Positions 41,847 to 53,460 of a stretch of DNA of 64,000 nucleotides are shown here, piece after piece. Both the position numbers and the translations under genes were made by a program. How positions within the stretch are numbered: position 1 is the first letter of the stretch; each line of letters opens with the position of its first letter. Origin of the DNA: Gibbula magus (Eukaryota; Mollusca; Gastropoda; Trochida; Trochidae); assembly GCA_936450465.1 (NCBI GenBank), contig OW388302.1, positions 57,662,459 to 57,726,458 on the forward strand. The letters are read 5' to 3'. The notes beneath the pieces are model-generated. The model did not search any database. It worked only from the letters and a program-made list of their open reading frames with translations, and was not told the DNA's origin.

Positions 41847-44760
41847 ACTGATGAATTACTACCAGGGTGGACAGGTTGGAATCAAGTGCTACACAAAGAC
41901 ACGCATCCCATCAACAAAATTGGTTACTTGCCAATAATTGATGCAAGTCCAACGGACAAGTCAACAGTTAACACCATTCTTCAAAAAAGTCTTGATATTG
42001 CCAGTGCTTTGAACCTACCATCAATTGTTCTTGTCATGGATCAAGCCATTTATGCCAAAGCCCAGGAAATACGTTGGCAAGGTCCTACGGATTTCAGGGA
42101 CAGGATTATCCTAAGACTAGGCGAATTTCACACAGCCATGGCATTCTTAGGTGCTGTTGGCAAGCGTTTCAAAGATGCAGGATTGTTGGATGTCATTATT
42201 GAGTCAGGCACTGTGGCAGAAGGATCCATTGCTAGTGTTCTAAGTGGCCATCACTACAACCGAAGTCTTCGCACCCACAAACTCATCTGTGAAGCTCTTC
42301 AGCGTCTGAGAATGCAAGACTACATTGGTCAACTTCAGGAAACTGAACATCAAGACGCATTGATGATCATGGATAATGTTCAGGTGGATTTTAAATCAAG
42401 GTTCCTAACAGCAATCCAGACTGATTCAGTTTGCACGTTCCTGAGAAGTTGTCAAGAGTACATTGACCTCAGATCCAGACAGAATGCCATTTTTGCAACC
42501 GGTCCTCATACTTGGAGATGATTGAACTACTCCTCCGCTTCTTACGTGCAACAAGAGAAGGAAATTGGGATCTGCATTTGTCCTGTGTTAGAAACATGAT
42601 ACCATGGTTCTTTGCATACGGAAGAATTAACTACTCAATATATCTTCCAGTATACTACTTTGAAATGGCAAGTCTACCATCATCATATCCCTCAGTTTAT
42701 GCAAGATTGAAAGATGGAGAGTTTGCTGTGAAGAGATATGATGACCATGGTTTTGCAAAGACTACATGTGATCAAGTCATAGAGCAGACTTTCAACCGTG
42801 ATTCCAAGACACGAGGAGGTATGACCGGCATAACTCTGAACAAGGGAGCAGTCAGACACTGGATCCTGAGTCATCCTGCTAGAGCTGGCATTGCTAGTGA
42901 ATGTTACACGATGGCATCTGGCAAGAATGACACGTCATCATCTCAAACAGATCTTCTCAAACTGATGAACAGGCTGTTCAAGATATCATGGCAACTATCA
43001 CAGGATTCTCAAAACCTTTCACATTTCAGGACAATTCAGACATTGTCAACATTTCTTCAGGCAAGGTAGCTCCTCAAAATGTGAAGTCTGACTTATCATC
43101 AGCTTTCAACCGTGGAGAAGAATGCTTCAAATCCTTTGTCAAGGAGAGACTTACTGACAACCAAAAAGATCTCAATGATAGCCTTACTCTTCCGTCATGC
43201 AAGACATTTTCTGACATTGACAGAAAACTCAAATCAAAACAGTCTCTCGTCAGTGATTCATTGAACGAAAATCGTAACATCTTATCACGATTACTTGTCA
43301 TTGCCCAAGAAAAAGGATTGGATTTGAAAGGTGTCATGGCCTATCCTTTGAGCTCAGTGCCACACGCAATTGCAAACTTTGATGGATCAATGGTGAAAAC
43401 ATCCAAAGCAACCTTATTGAAAGAGTTAGAAAAACAAGTGCCAAGCTCTCAACTTGGAGTCAATGCAATGTCCAGTCAGGAAAATGTCCTCATCATAGAT
43501 GCCATGGCTATGATCCAACAGCAACGTCACTTTCCGGAAACTTTTGGTGGATTTGCACTTTCCTTGTTGCAACAGATAGTCTCTCTGGCCAAGAAATATT
43601 GTGCTAAAAGGGTGGACTTTGTTGGAGACAGGTATCCTGACATTTCAACCAAAGGGTTTGAAAGACACGATCGATCAGCACATGGTGAAACAAGGGTAAA
43701 CATTAACAGGCCGGAACAGAAAATGCCGAAACAAATGAAGAAGTGTCTTGCTTGTGGCAGTAACAAAGAGGGATTGCTCAAGTTTGTTGTGGATGAGTGG
43801 AAAGGGTACCAGGCACATGTGTTTGCTGGCACAGACCTGTATGCCACCTACGAAGACAGATGCTACAAGCTGTATGGAGCAGAGACCACATTTCATTGTG
43901 ATGACGTTGCAGATCTCTAGTCCAACTAGGAGGAAGCCGATACCAGGATGTTCCTGCATGCTTCCTATTGCTCTCGGTCCAGTCCACCAGAAACCAGCAT
44001 CATCATTAGGAGAGTAGACACAGATGTTCTTGTTGTTGCTCTATGGGCTTCGACCATCTTGACAAGTCGATTGATTGTATTACTTTCACTTGGAAACAAC
44101 ACAAGAGCATTAGATGATACCGAAATGAGCAGAACACTGGGAAATGAGACATCCAAAGCACTGGTTGGCCTTCACCCTTTCACAGGATGTGACAGTGTCA
44201 GTGCCTTTGAAGGAAAGGGCAAGGTGAAGGCTCTGAAACTGATGATGAAAGTTGCAGCTTTTCAACGCACATTCATGGAGATTGGCAAAGATCTTACAGG
44301 ACCTCAAGAGCTGCGGCAAGATGTGGAGAGGTTTGTCTGCGAACTGTATGGCTGGACAGGATGTGCAAGTGTTGATGATGCAAGGTACAACTGCTTCAGG
44401 TTTGGATGTACTGGAGAAACCAGTATGCCACCTTACAGTGACAGTCTCACATTACACCTACAACGAGCAAACTACCAGGCTTATTTGTACCGGTCATGCA
44501 TGCTTCAGACGCCAAGACCCTCTCCGGCTGGTAATGGTTGGACATATACAGCTTCAGAAATGTCCATCAAGTGGACGACTATGCCTGTGGCTCCTGGGGC
44601 AGTGCTGCATTCAATTCATTGTGGTTGCACGAAAATGGCATGTGACTCTGCAAAGTGTTCATGCAAGAAAGCCGGACTTGTGTGTACTGACATGTGTCGA
44701 TGTGACGGATGTGCAAACAGCGAGCTCCAGCAAAACAACAGTGACACAGACAGTGATTAA
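41847..44760 (+). pseudogene. Academ-like protein, exon 5: XPG/FEN1-like nuclease and CXC domain
   Basis: Long terminal exon after TTTTTCAG, about 970 codons to TAA 44758-44760. Early part: PGWTGWNQVLH, IDASPTDKSTV, VLVMDQAIYAKAQEIRW, then RATREGNWDLHLSCVRNMIP. The nuclease-like part has IIDAMAMIQQQ (about 43495), FVGDRYPDISTKGFER (about 43618), EEADTRM, RVDTDVLVVAL (about 44010) and FTGCDSVSAFEGKGKVKALK (about 44179-44238). The last parallels FEN1's GCDY...GIGPKRAL helix-hairpin region. The C-terminal HCGCTKMACDSAKCSCKKAG, then CTDMCRCDGC is a CXC-type zinc cluster. Defects: frame changes near 42500 and 42965, and in-frame TAGs at 43918 and 43927. Confidence 0.75.
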
Positions 44761-45534
44761 TGTTCATAATGTGACTTTGAAGAATAATAACAGAGCAGTG
44801 ATGATGAAAATTGACATGAAACTTAACTTCTATTTGTGAAATGGAGCAGTAGCTTGCCTTCATCTGGTCAGTCGCCATAGTTCTACCAGGTACATGTACC
44901 TCAGATGTGTTGAATTTAGATTAATATGATAAGTATGTTTTTGGTGCATACAAGTTGCCCAAAACATTCAGACAACATATTTGTTTTTTTTTAAATGAAG
45001 CCAATATTTACTTATTTCTATAGGTTATCAACTGTAACATGTGATTCAAATTCCATCCACTCTAGCCGGGGACAATGCTATTTTCAAAGTCAATGTCAAA
45101 GTGACCAAACCTTTTAAGGAGAAGATTGTAATTTTTTGATAAGAGGGTGATAGAGATTATTTTGGTATAAAGTTCTTGTATTCAACCCTGAGCCTGAAGC
45201 ACTTTTAATTTTTAGCCTTTATTCGGGTCCTCGGCCCACAGTCTACGCTGTCCCAGAAGGAAACCTGTCATCGTTTTATCAATGACATTTTCATCCAGAC
45301 ACTAACTTGCTTTGAAGAGAAGCCAGGGTCATAGACACCATTTACATTTGTGTCAAAGGCTTGGAATGGATGAACGTCATCAACATATCAGTGTTGAATG
45401 TATACCAGATTGATGTGAGTTGCCTCATTTCGTTCATGAGCCTAGTATTACCAATAAATATATATATGCACCTGTTGAATAGCTGGCAGCACCGACTTGC
45501 AATACATTCACTCCTTCAGCATGTACTAGAAATT

Positions 45535-48500
45535 GAGTAATAATAATAAGAATAAATATAGTCACAAGTGACGATAAAAGGATTCAGCGCATACATGAGA
45601 CACTTATGTTGAATGTCATTGGCATTGTCCATCTTTCAAAACAAGTTGCAAGTCTGTAGAGTTATTTTAAAAGTTTTACCCATGTCTCTAAGTGAAAATC
45701 GATAAGTCACACACTAATTGACCCCAACATTATGTTTATCATGATTATGATAAAACGGTTAATATTTTCATACTAAGGTGGAACATAGGAAATGTTGTGC
45801 TTGTATTTCCACTTTAGTAGATATAATCATCATATAGATTGAATACATAATGAATGAGTAATATTGTTTTAAATATTCAAGAAAATACTAAAAAATGCTT
45901 ATTTTCGGACCCCTATACGACATTTGCGATGCTTGAAGCTTAACTATCAACTTTTTGATGAAAGGATTCAATACAAAAGTTGTTGCTCTTGAAATTGTGC
46001 ATACGCCCGTATAAATAATGTGCCACTTCTTCATAAAGTTAAGCACTTTTGCACGTTTGAAGTTTGTCGAAAATTAAGATTTTCGAAAAAAATCAATTTT
46101 TAAAATGATGTAACCCCTAAACTATTAAATGTAGAACTTCGGTTTATAGATTCATATAAACAGCAATGATTCAGCTTTAAGATGAGCTATAATATTTGTC
46201 TGTATGTGTTGCTGTTATTTAGGAGAAGATTTTTGAAGACGCGTACCCTCAAATTTGCGAAAGTTCATGAAAATTCCATTTTTTTTAAAACTGCTTAAAT
46301 TATGCCCAAACTATGAACTTTTATATGATAATGTTCTGTAGTGGAGTTGTAAAGGTAACTATGTCAAAGAGATTGCAAGAAATAGAATACTAATCAAACA
46401 AGTTCTGACAGAGTTATGTCCCTTTAGAATCAAAGGTCGAAAATTACTTTTTTAAAAAGTTCAATATTTAAAATGCTGTATCTCATAAACTATTGAATAT
46501 AGAGATTTGGTTTATAGATTCATATAAACAACAGTAACTCAGCTTTAAGATGAGCTATACTATGTATCTGTATGTGTTGTGGTTATTTAGGAGAAGATTT
46601 TTGAAGATGCGTACCCTAATATTTGCGAAACTTCACCTGTTTTTCAGTTTTTTCGAAATAGCAAAAAATCTATTATTACGGCCGAAAACCGCTATATGCC
46701 TAATCGACGGGGAATAGTGTTGGCCACATTTTGGTGAAAGTTTTGTGAAATTATCTTGATAAGTTTTCAAGATATTGAGGTTTGAAATTTGCATTTTTTT
46801 CGAAATTGCCAGATTTCAAATACTCACAGTAAAAAAAGTATTATGATTTACAACCTGTGAGGGGATTCACAACATATATAATGCCTTACGTACATTATGT
46901 GAAAATATCAGCTCTCTAGTGTTTATATCTTCAGAGGAGAAGATCGTCAAAGGTGCATGGGGTCCGAAAATTTTTTAAAGTTTTTAAAATCAAGATGGCG
47001 GCGAAACCACGTGACATACAGATTCGTCATGATTGACTTTTGTGTTCGTATGGCTATTGTGCATCTTTTAGAAAAAGTTGCAAGTCTCTAGCTGCATTTT
47101 TCATGTTTTTCCCATGTTAAAAAATGACTTTTAGATTCGAACCTGACCCTTAATGGCTGAACCAATTGGGCCCAAAAGCTTCGCTGCATAACTACATGGT
47201 AGGGGCTATCAGGCTGTAAAGTTTGGTTGTAATAGCTGCAATCCTTCTTGTAGAAGTCGTCTACACAAAAATCTTGAAATAATAATAATAATAATAAAAA
47301 TAATAATAATAATAAACACGCCAATAACAATAAGGATTCAGCCTAATGGCTGAATCCTTAACTAGGATTGCCACAGGCAATACTTAGGTCTTCAAGACTT
47401 CTGCTTGATCTTGAACTCCATATTGGACTGTCGATTATTCACCAGTTTCTCTGCTTTAAAATGAGCTATCAAACATGTCTCTATCTTCAATAGTTATTTT
47501 ACAAAAAATCTCCAAAGACAATAACCCTTTGAAACTCTCACTCATGTATGGACCCCTACATGATGTAAAAGTTACATTTTAAAAATTCTGTAACATGGAC
47601 AAGTTTTGATCTAGAGATGAGGTTGATAGATTCATATAAAGAACATTCTTTCAGCTACCAAATGAGCTAATGTATGAGTCTCTATGTATTGCCAATCTCG
47701 AGAAGAAGATTTTTGAAGAAGTGTACCCTCAAAACCCGAAAAGTCGAGAAATTTACAGTTTTTCTAAAATAGCGAAAAAATCTATTATTACGACCGAAAT
47801 TCGCTATGACATCATTCGATGAAACAAGTTGCCGCCTACATTTTGGTGGTAGTTTCGTGCAATTATCTTGATAAGTTTTCGAGATATTGCAATTTAAAGT
47901 TTTTTTACGTTTTGAGTTACCTCCCCTTTTAGAGGCCGAAAATTAAAAATCGGATTTCGTACGCCACAAGCTTATACCTATGTCCATTACTTCTACCAAT
48001 TTCATTGATGTAGGTGTAGTCAATTTTGTTGTAAACGAGACACAAACAGAGTTAGGTCGCTGCAAATTCATTGCCCAGAAATCTGCATTTTCAAAAAGGT
48101 AATTTTTCAAAATGCTGTAACCCGGAAACGGTTTGATCTAGAGGGGAGGTTGATAGATTCATATAAACAGCAGTATTTCAGCTTCCAAATGAGCTATTGT
48201 ATGAGTTTCTATGTATTGCCGATCTGGAGAAGAAGATTGTTGAAGACGTGAACCCTCAAACTGCAAAAAACAAAAAAAAAGCAGTTTTTTCCAAATAGCG
48301 AAAAATCTATTGTTACGGCCGAAATTCGCTATGACATCATTCGATGAAACAAGTTGTCGCCTACGTTTTGGTGCAATTTGTTTGCAAATAAGTTAATAAG
48401 TTTTCGAGATATTGCAATTTGAATTTTTTACACGTTTTGAGTTACCTCCCCTTTAAGAGGCCGAAAATAAAAAATCGGCCTCGTAGTGCACTAGATTACA

Positions 48501-48650
48501 CCTAGGCCCATCACCTCTGACAGTTTCATTGATATCGGTGCAGTCAATTTTGCTGAAAACGTGAAAAAAAAAGTACAAATAATAATAAGGAAAAAATTCG
48601 GATAAGAACAATAGGTCTTCCAGACATACGTCTTGAAGACCTAATAATTC
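45535..48650. repeat. 3-kb interspersed repeat with internal ~0.4-0.5-kb repeats
   Basis: Similar blocks containing GAGAAGATTTTTGAAGA recur near 46221, 46590, 47705 and 48230. AAATCTATTATTACGGCCGAAA-type blocks are near 46668, 47788 and 48303. Sequence 47385-47525 recurs at 56710-56850, and a head fragment recurs at 27215-27260. AAT microsatellites close two of the blocks. No protein was recognised, and I cannot assign a class. Confidence 0.6.
47275..47362. repeat. AAT microsatellite plus short perfect hairpin
   Basis: AAT repeats (47278-47316) are followed by AAGGATTCAGCC, TAAT, GGCTGAATCCTT (47331-47358), a 12-bp stem with a 4-base loop. Confidence 0.85.
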
Positions 48651-49041
48651 ATTTATAGAGCGCCTAATATCCACCATCAAGATGCTCAGTGGCATCAGTA
48701 GAGGAAGGGGGAGAAGTCTTGGCAATCCTAAGGTAGAGAAGTAAATCTGCTGACACCAAGATAGCTGTAGTTTTAAACTCATCTTCTGTCACATACAGAT
48801 ATATTTTATTGATTCATACATTGAGGCATAACGTATGTACAACTTCCCGCATCCATGGTTACATGTTTATGTGAGTTTTAATCAAATTCAATATTGCCTA
48901 AATCAGTGTAATCATATTTTGTAACTAAATATATTTATACAAACAGGTTATATGTGCCACCAAATAAAACTGAGCTTCAATAGTAGTCAGCAAGCACAAC
49001 ACTCACTTCGCATATACTTTCAGGGGGAAAATGAAATATAC
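48651..49041 (-). other. Intron sequence after the minus-strand signal-peptide exon
   Basis: 48780-49041 corresponds to the downstream flank of the plus exon (14573-14780), for example AACAGGTTATATGTG. Nothing else was recognised. Confidence 0.5.
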
Positions 49042-49327
49042 CTGGCTGTCTGTAAGGCGTGGTATTTCTCATGTACAAAGTTTGGCTTCCAGTCACACCA
49101 GATACCGCCAGGCCCTTTCCACTTGATGTATACCTCGAAGTTCTTCCATTGATAACAAGTTGACATGTCAGCTGTACTTCATTGAAAATGTGGTTGGAAC
49201 AGTCCTTGGTGTCTTCACAAAGCACTTCACACATTTTATGACCATAGGGCTGAACTGTTATATCGCCCCATGTCTGAAAGATGCCTTCTGAGAGAATTAC
49301 AAATGTGAGGAGCAATATCTGAGGCAT
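49042..49327 (-). CDS. Signal-peptide exon of the ankyrin-repeat gene, minus copy
   Basis: 286 nt, like the plus copy. It starts MPQILLLTFVILSEG, a classical hydrophobic leader, then GDITVQPYG and a Cys-containing stretch MCEVLCEDTKDCSNHIF. It ends at CAG|GTATAT, leaving phase 1. The frame is intact and closely related to 14287-14572. The second open frame (YIKWKGPGGIWCDWKPNF) is also preserved. With 32058-32842 on the same strand and matching phase, it is the probable first coding exon of that gene. An intron of about 16 kb full of transposons would separate them. Confidence 0.55.
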
Positions 49328-49530
49328 TATGTGTGAACTGTTGCAGTCCATTGGAATGTAGAAACACATTTAAAGTACCCTCTGCAGTTATACTCGAAGG
49401 CAATATGCTTCGATCAATAATGCTCATTTAATATATCACATTTACTGATAAACTTGATGTATATGTCTGCTTGCTTATGATACATTAATATCACATGTAT
49501 TTAGTTTTCTCAGCATAGTATATCTTGATA
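49328..49530 (-). promoter_or_regulatory. Conserved 5' flank of the minus-strand gene
   Basis: Reverse complement of the segment upstream of the plus exon (14095-14286), for example GCAAGCAGACATATACATCAAG-like and CTGAGAAAAC. Probably 5' UTR and proximal promoter; no sites were resolved. Confidence 0.45.
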
Positions 49531-50299
49531 TTTCGTTTAAATTTAGTTTTTCATTTTCATATAAATTATTAAGCTCTATAAATGGAAAGTCTCTTTCATC
49601 GGCTAGTTTAAATATCAAAAGGTATAAACATAAAAATAGAGCCATGGGCTATGTAGCTCATTAGAAACTGCATGATTTAATATCTCAGGTTGACAACTTA
49701 GTTAATAAATTATTTAACAACTGCTTAAATCAGAATAAGGGATTATATATTATGGAATTATATCTGCTTCAAAAGATATGTGTACAGAACATTTCGACGT
49801 TCTAGTGATTTTTGTTCATTTAAAGTAATAATATTGCAACCATGGGCTCTGTAGCTATCTTGCTTCATAATAATTGATGTTGTAGACTAAAAACATTAGT
49901 TCAAATAAAGCACAATTCAAAGCCATAACTTTTTAACAAAAATGTCTAAAACTAATCATAATACATGATAATAATAATAATAATGAGGATACCTATATGG
50001 GCCATGCTCAAAGCCCTACACACATTATTACCCTGGTATAAGGACCAACATCGTTCCTTTTTCATTCTCAACTCCTCTTGGCGTATGCAACCTGATCTAC
50101 CAATTAAGGCGCTCGAAGTTATCTGTCACATTGCCTTCACTTCCAAACCAGGTACTCAATTGTACTGCTGAGTGAACAGAGGCATATTTCGAATAAAGTC
50201 CCTTGCCCAAGGTGACACCACTAGTCTCTCAACTCATGTCTCAGTGTGGGGCAGGGAATCACCCTTCAAACTCTCAGTTTTTATCCAGCAATGAGGCGG
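49531..50299. other. No gene; fragments of the 30-kb-type element end
   Basis: 49635-49670 and 49835-49860 carry AGAGCCATGGGCTATGTAGC-type sequence like the terminus at 30930-30955. Nothing else was recognised. Confidence 0.45.
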
Positions 50300-50400
50300 G
50301 TAACCCACCAATCCAACGAGTCACGCCCGCTGTTGCTGAACTTCACTGATAGCGGTTGACTGAGCTATGCACAGGACCACGGGCCACCACAAAACAGTCC
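50300..50400 (+). repeat. Interspersed repeat fragment (related to 4394-4470)
   Basis: GAGTCACGCCCGCTGTTGCT and TGACTGAGCTATGCACAGGA match the first half of the repeat at 4394-4594 and 60741. Confidence 0.65.
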
Positions 50401-50695
50401 AATCTTTGAAGAAATGTATTGCATATGATTGGCTAACCCCTCTCCATGATATCCCCCTTGTCATGTGAAATGGTGTAATCTGCTCTATTGTATCTCAGCT
50501 AGCTTTAAACTAACATATCTGGTGCCTGGGGTAAGGGAACATATTTTCACCAGTGACGAAGATATAAGCAATGTTGAAAATCCAGATAGTATTGAAGGAC
50601 CAATTACTAAAACATTGCATTACTATGACAAATCCGAAGGAAGCTCTAGAAAAAGTAATGTGAAATTTAGACCTGACCTAAACCTGCGTTCAGGA

Positions 50696-51525
50696 TTTTT
50701 GGAATAATATTTTCTGTAGATTGTAATAAGATGATAAAATTGAATTATAAAAGTAAAATTTATCAAATAGAAGAAATCATAAGAAGATGGATGAAAAGAA
50801 ACTAACTCCTCTAGGGAAAATTGCTATAATAAAATCATTGCTCATTTCCAAATTAAATTTCCTCTTTCTCACTCTTCCAAACCCACCAACATATTTCCTC
50901 AAAAAATTAAATAGTATTTTATTCAGATTTCTTCTGGATAACATGCCTGACAAAATAATGTGGTCAATAGAGTGTAAACCTATTGCTGAAGGAGGGCTTA
51001 GAATGATAGATATATTTGCTTATGTTGATCCGTTAAAAATAACATGGCTCAGAAAACTACTCTGTTGAATATGAAAGAAAGTTAAAGAATCTGTTCATTC
51101 AAGCTTGCCCTCACTATTTAGATATACTTAATTCTTTTGTAGTGAATTCCCATTAATACTTTCTTAATCGATGCAAAATGTTTTTTGGAGAGATACAATG
51201 AATGCTTTTGCCACATATAGTCATAATACTAAACCATGCACTTATGAAGACTTCCTCGGGGAACCTTTGTTAACAGAAACATAATTGTTGATAAAAGTCT
51301 TTAAAAAGTAGAAAGTTCCACGGACATGACACTGTTAATATTTCCTGCTTGTTGAATGAGAATGGTGATTTTATGACGTTTGAACTGTTTTACCATGTCT
51401 TTTTCAAGATAAACTTTCTTGAATTTCATGGATTTTTAAAAGCAATTCATAAATGCCGTAAAATCCTTGGCATACAAAAAAGATTTGAAATTGTACTAGA
51501 CAACAACACATGCTTAGCTATGATG
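50696..51525 (+). pseudogene. LINE fragment, post-RT region (L1/Tx1-like)
   Basis: Frame GIIFSVDCNK, then KLTPLGKIAIIKSLLISKLN, FLTLPNPPTYFLKKLN, EGGLRMIDIFAYVDPLKITW (about 50696-51068). This is the conserved stretch after the RT palm in L1/Tx1-type LINEs. Further pieces (MNAFATYSHNTKPCTYEDF, FHGFLKAIHKC) follow with stops and shifts. Interrupted at 51526 by a foldback element. Confidence 0.85.
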
Positions 51526-51895
51526 GCCGAGAGGGGACATCGCTCTTTCGCCCTCTGACACCAACGCAATAAGGCGAAAGAGCGATATTGTCACATGACA
51601 AAGCGATATGGCCACACAACAAAGCGATATAGCCATACGACAATATGAAGTGGTCACACGACAAAGTGATAACGGTGGACGACAAAGCGAAATGGTCACA
51701 CGACAAAGCAATATAACAACGCCACAAAGCGATAATAAAACGCAAAAGAGCAATACAGCGAAAGAGCAATAAAGCGAAAGAGCGATAAAGCAAAATAGCG
51801 ATAAAGCAAAAGAACGATAAAGCGAAAGAGCGATAAAGCGAAAGAGCGATAAAGCGATAAAGCAAAAGAGCATGAAAGCAAAAGAGCGAGAAATC
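51526..51895. mobile_element. AAAGCGAT foldback element
   Basis: Starts GATGGCCGAGAGGGGACATC then GCTCTTTCGCCCTC, followed by about 18 units around CGACAAAGCGATATGGCCA or GCGAAAGAGCGATAA. The long minus-strand frames rich in FRFIALSLYRS are translations of the repeat, not proteins. Related to 25065-25262 and 55239-55600. Confidence 0.8.
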
Positions 51896-51899
51896 CATG

Positions 51900-52835
51900 C
51901 TAATTAAAACAGACATCTGCAACTCTAATAGATTAATTCAAAACGCTGTCATGGTGTGTCTTAACCTGTACATAAATACTTTCTTAGACATACTTTATGT
52001 GACTGGTTATTATAGATTTAATTGAGCAAAACAAAGTTTATATAAATTTAAATCGGCGCACTCTGATTTCTTCTACTTACTCTATATTTTTACATATACA
52101 AGCTGTCAAATATAGCTTAAAATTGTTAAATATGTCTGACACTCGGCATCCCAAAAAATGTTATTATATGATGTTAAAAGGTATAGAAAATAATAAAGTT
52201 AATTAGGCTTCGAAGTTTCGAGATTTATTGTACAGTTTGGGCTTTGGTTTTGTTTGGGACCAAAAATTTGTTTATCTGCCTACTTCGTTTTTCTCAAAAT
52301 TTCTGTGTCGACTAAAATGTATTCATGAACAGAATTGGTATAGTTCACTTCAAAACGGCACCAACTCCATATCTTACTCTTATTTTAAAGCTTCACTGTC
52401 TAAGGAATTATATTTGAATGCGATTGTTGTTAAAATGTTTAGAGTAGCATTCGCCCGATTTACGTGTTTTTTGCATCATTTAAGAATTGAAACGGGTCGG
52501 TTTTATAATATAGATAGAAATGATACATTATGTTTACAATGCGACGACGGCTATAATTGAGGATGAAAACCATTTCTTTCTTGTGTGTTTCATATTAAAG
52601 AGCTCCGCCTGAAGCATTTGCCGGAAACTGTTTGTACATATCCAAATAAAACTAAATTTAAAATCCTCATGTCAACATCGAATTGTAAACTCCTCAATAA
52701 TTTAGCAAGCTTTATTTTTCATGCCATGTACCAAAGATGTTAATTGAATGACTATTGCTGTACTCATCATTTCTTGTCATATGTAGTTACGGGCCGATGG
52801 CCTACACTTCAGAAATAAAGAATTGAAATTGATAA
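51900..52835 (+). pseudogene. LINE C-terminal fragment with 3' tail
   Basis: Frame 52228-52560 includes YFKASLSKELYLNAIVVKMF, RVAFARFTCFLHHLRIETGR and NDTLCLQC, then HFFLVC in another frame. This is the C-terminal pattern (K.R...TRFR...H.L.IE.GR, C..C....E.HFL..C) of a non-LTR family common in marine invertebrates. It ends GAAATAAAGAATTGAAATTG, typical of a LINE 3' tail. Stops and shifts are frequent. Confidence 0.75.
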
Positions 52836-53389
52836 CTTCTGATATATATTCATCAACATAATGTAAGATACAAGTTTGGAAATCTATTGTAACAAGACTG
52901 GTATATTATTTAGACATTCACTAACAAAAATCAAAGGAAAGAATAAAATAATATATCATTATCAAAATACAATATATAATTTTGTGCGACAGGAATAATT
53001 CTAAAGAGTCTGATTAATGAAAAAGCACGTTTTAGGTAAATTTATTGAAAATGTGAACTCCGCGCATCGCCATGAATCATTAGTATGATGGTATTGGGTT
53101 GTACGCCTTCAGTGCATGGAGCTCAGCAACATTCGAATACGTATTTGAGGTTAATCAGAAAGGAGGCCCATGACATAATACAGTGCATAGTAGTAAAATA
53201 CATTTCCCTGACTGTTGAGGACATCCTAGTTGTTTACATCTATTTCGCTAAAGAGTTAAACAATTGAATAGATTTTTCATAACCAGGAATTTCAATGTAA
53301 TATCTGGGTAAAGTCGTTCGTAAAACATTGAGAAATGGATAAAAAATACAAAAGGGTATTCTGACTCAGTGCATGAGATAATAAAAAAA
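52836..53389. other. Repeat-derived DNA paralogous to parts of 23.2 and 25.3-26.0 kb
   Basis: 53060-53170 resembles 23210-23320, and 53190-53385 resembles 25340-25520 plus 25940-25975. The two segments are adjacent here but lie 2 kb apart in the other copy, which therefore contains inserted elements. Confidence 0.55.
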
Positions 53390-53460
53390 TGGTTACTGGT
53401 TACTCTGAGGGTGTGAGTTCGAATGCCGCATGGGACTCGGCTCGAAAAGTACAATAATTT
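53390..53460 (+). repeat. tRNA-derived SINE-like fragment
   Basis: GGTGTGAGTTCGAATGCCGC resembles a tRNA T-arm/B-box. Minus-strand translation gives PCGIRTHTLRV, a frequent spurious translation of such elements. No complete tRNA fold. Confidence 0.45.

Larger units (their letters stand above)
37690..45250 (+). mobile_element. Academ-like DNA transposon with XPG-type nuclease, ~7.5 kb, defective
   Basis: The left end (37690-37745) and right end (about 45182-45250, reversed) are inverted repeats sharing TGGGCCGAG, AAAGTGCTTCAGGCT and GGGTTGAATA-like blocks, about 85% alike in the best part. Five exons (37918-44760) lie between them on the plus strand and encode one large protein. Large multi-exon transposases joined to an XPG nuclease and a Cys8-type finger are what I know of the Academ superfamily. 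That name is inference and no search was run. The target duplication could not be fixed. The element lies antisense within the minus-strand ankyrin gene's intron. Confidence 0.65.

Noticed and set aside
39648..43929. Stop-codon reassignment or readthrough in the transposon gene
   Set aside because: TAG and TGA stops coexist with frameshifts in the same gene, so decay is the simpler explanation.
47088..47330. Minus-strand frame beginning MLLACLLLLLFLLLLLL
   Set aside because: The hydrophobic start is the translation of an AAT microsatellite, not a signal peptide.
51514..51922. Long minus-strand frames of 60-134 codons rich in FRFIALSLYRS
   Set aside because: They translate the tandem GCGAAAGAGCGATAA units; several frames are open at once and the other foldback copies give similar artefacts.
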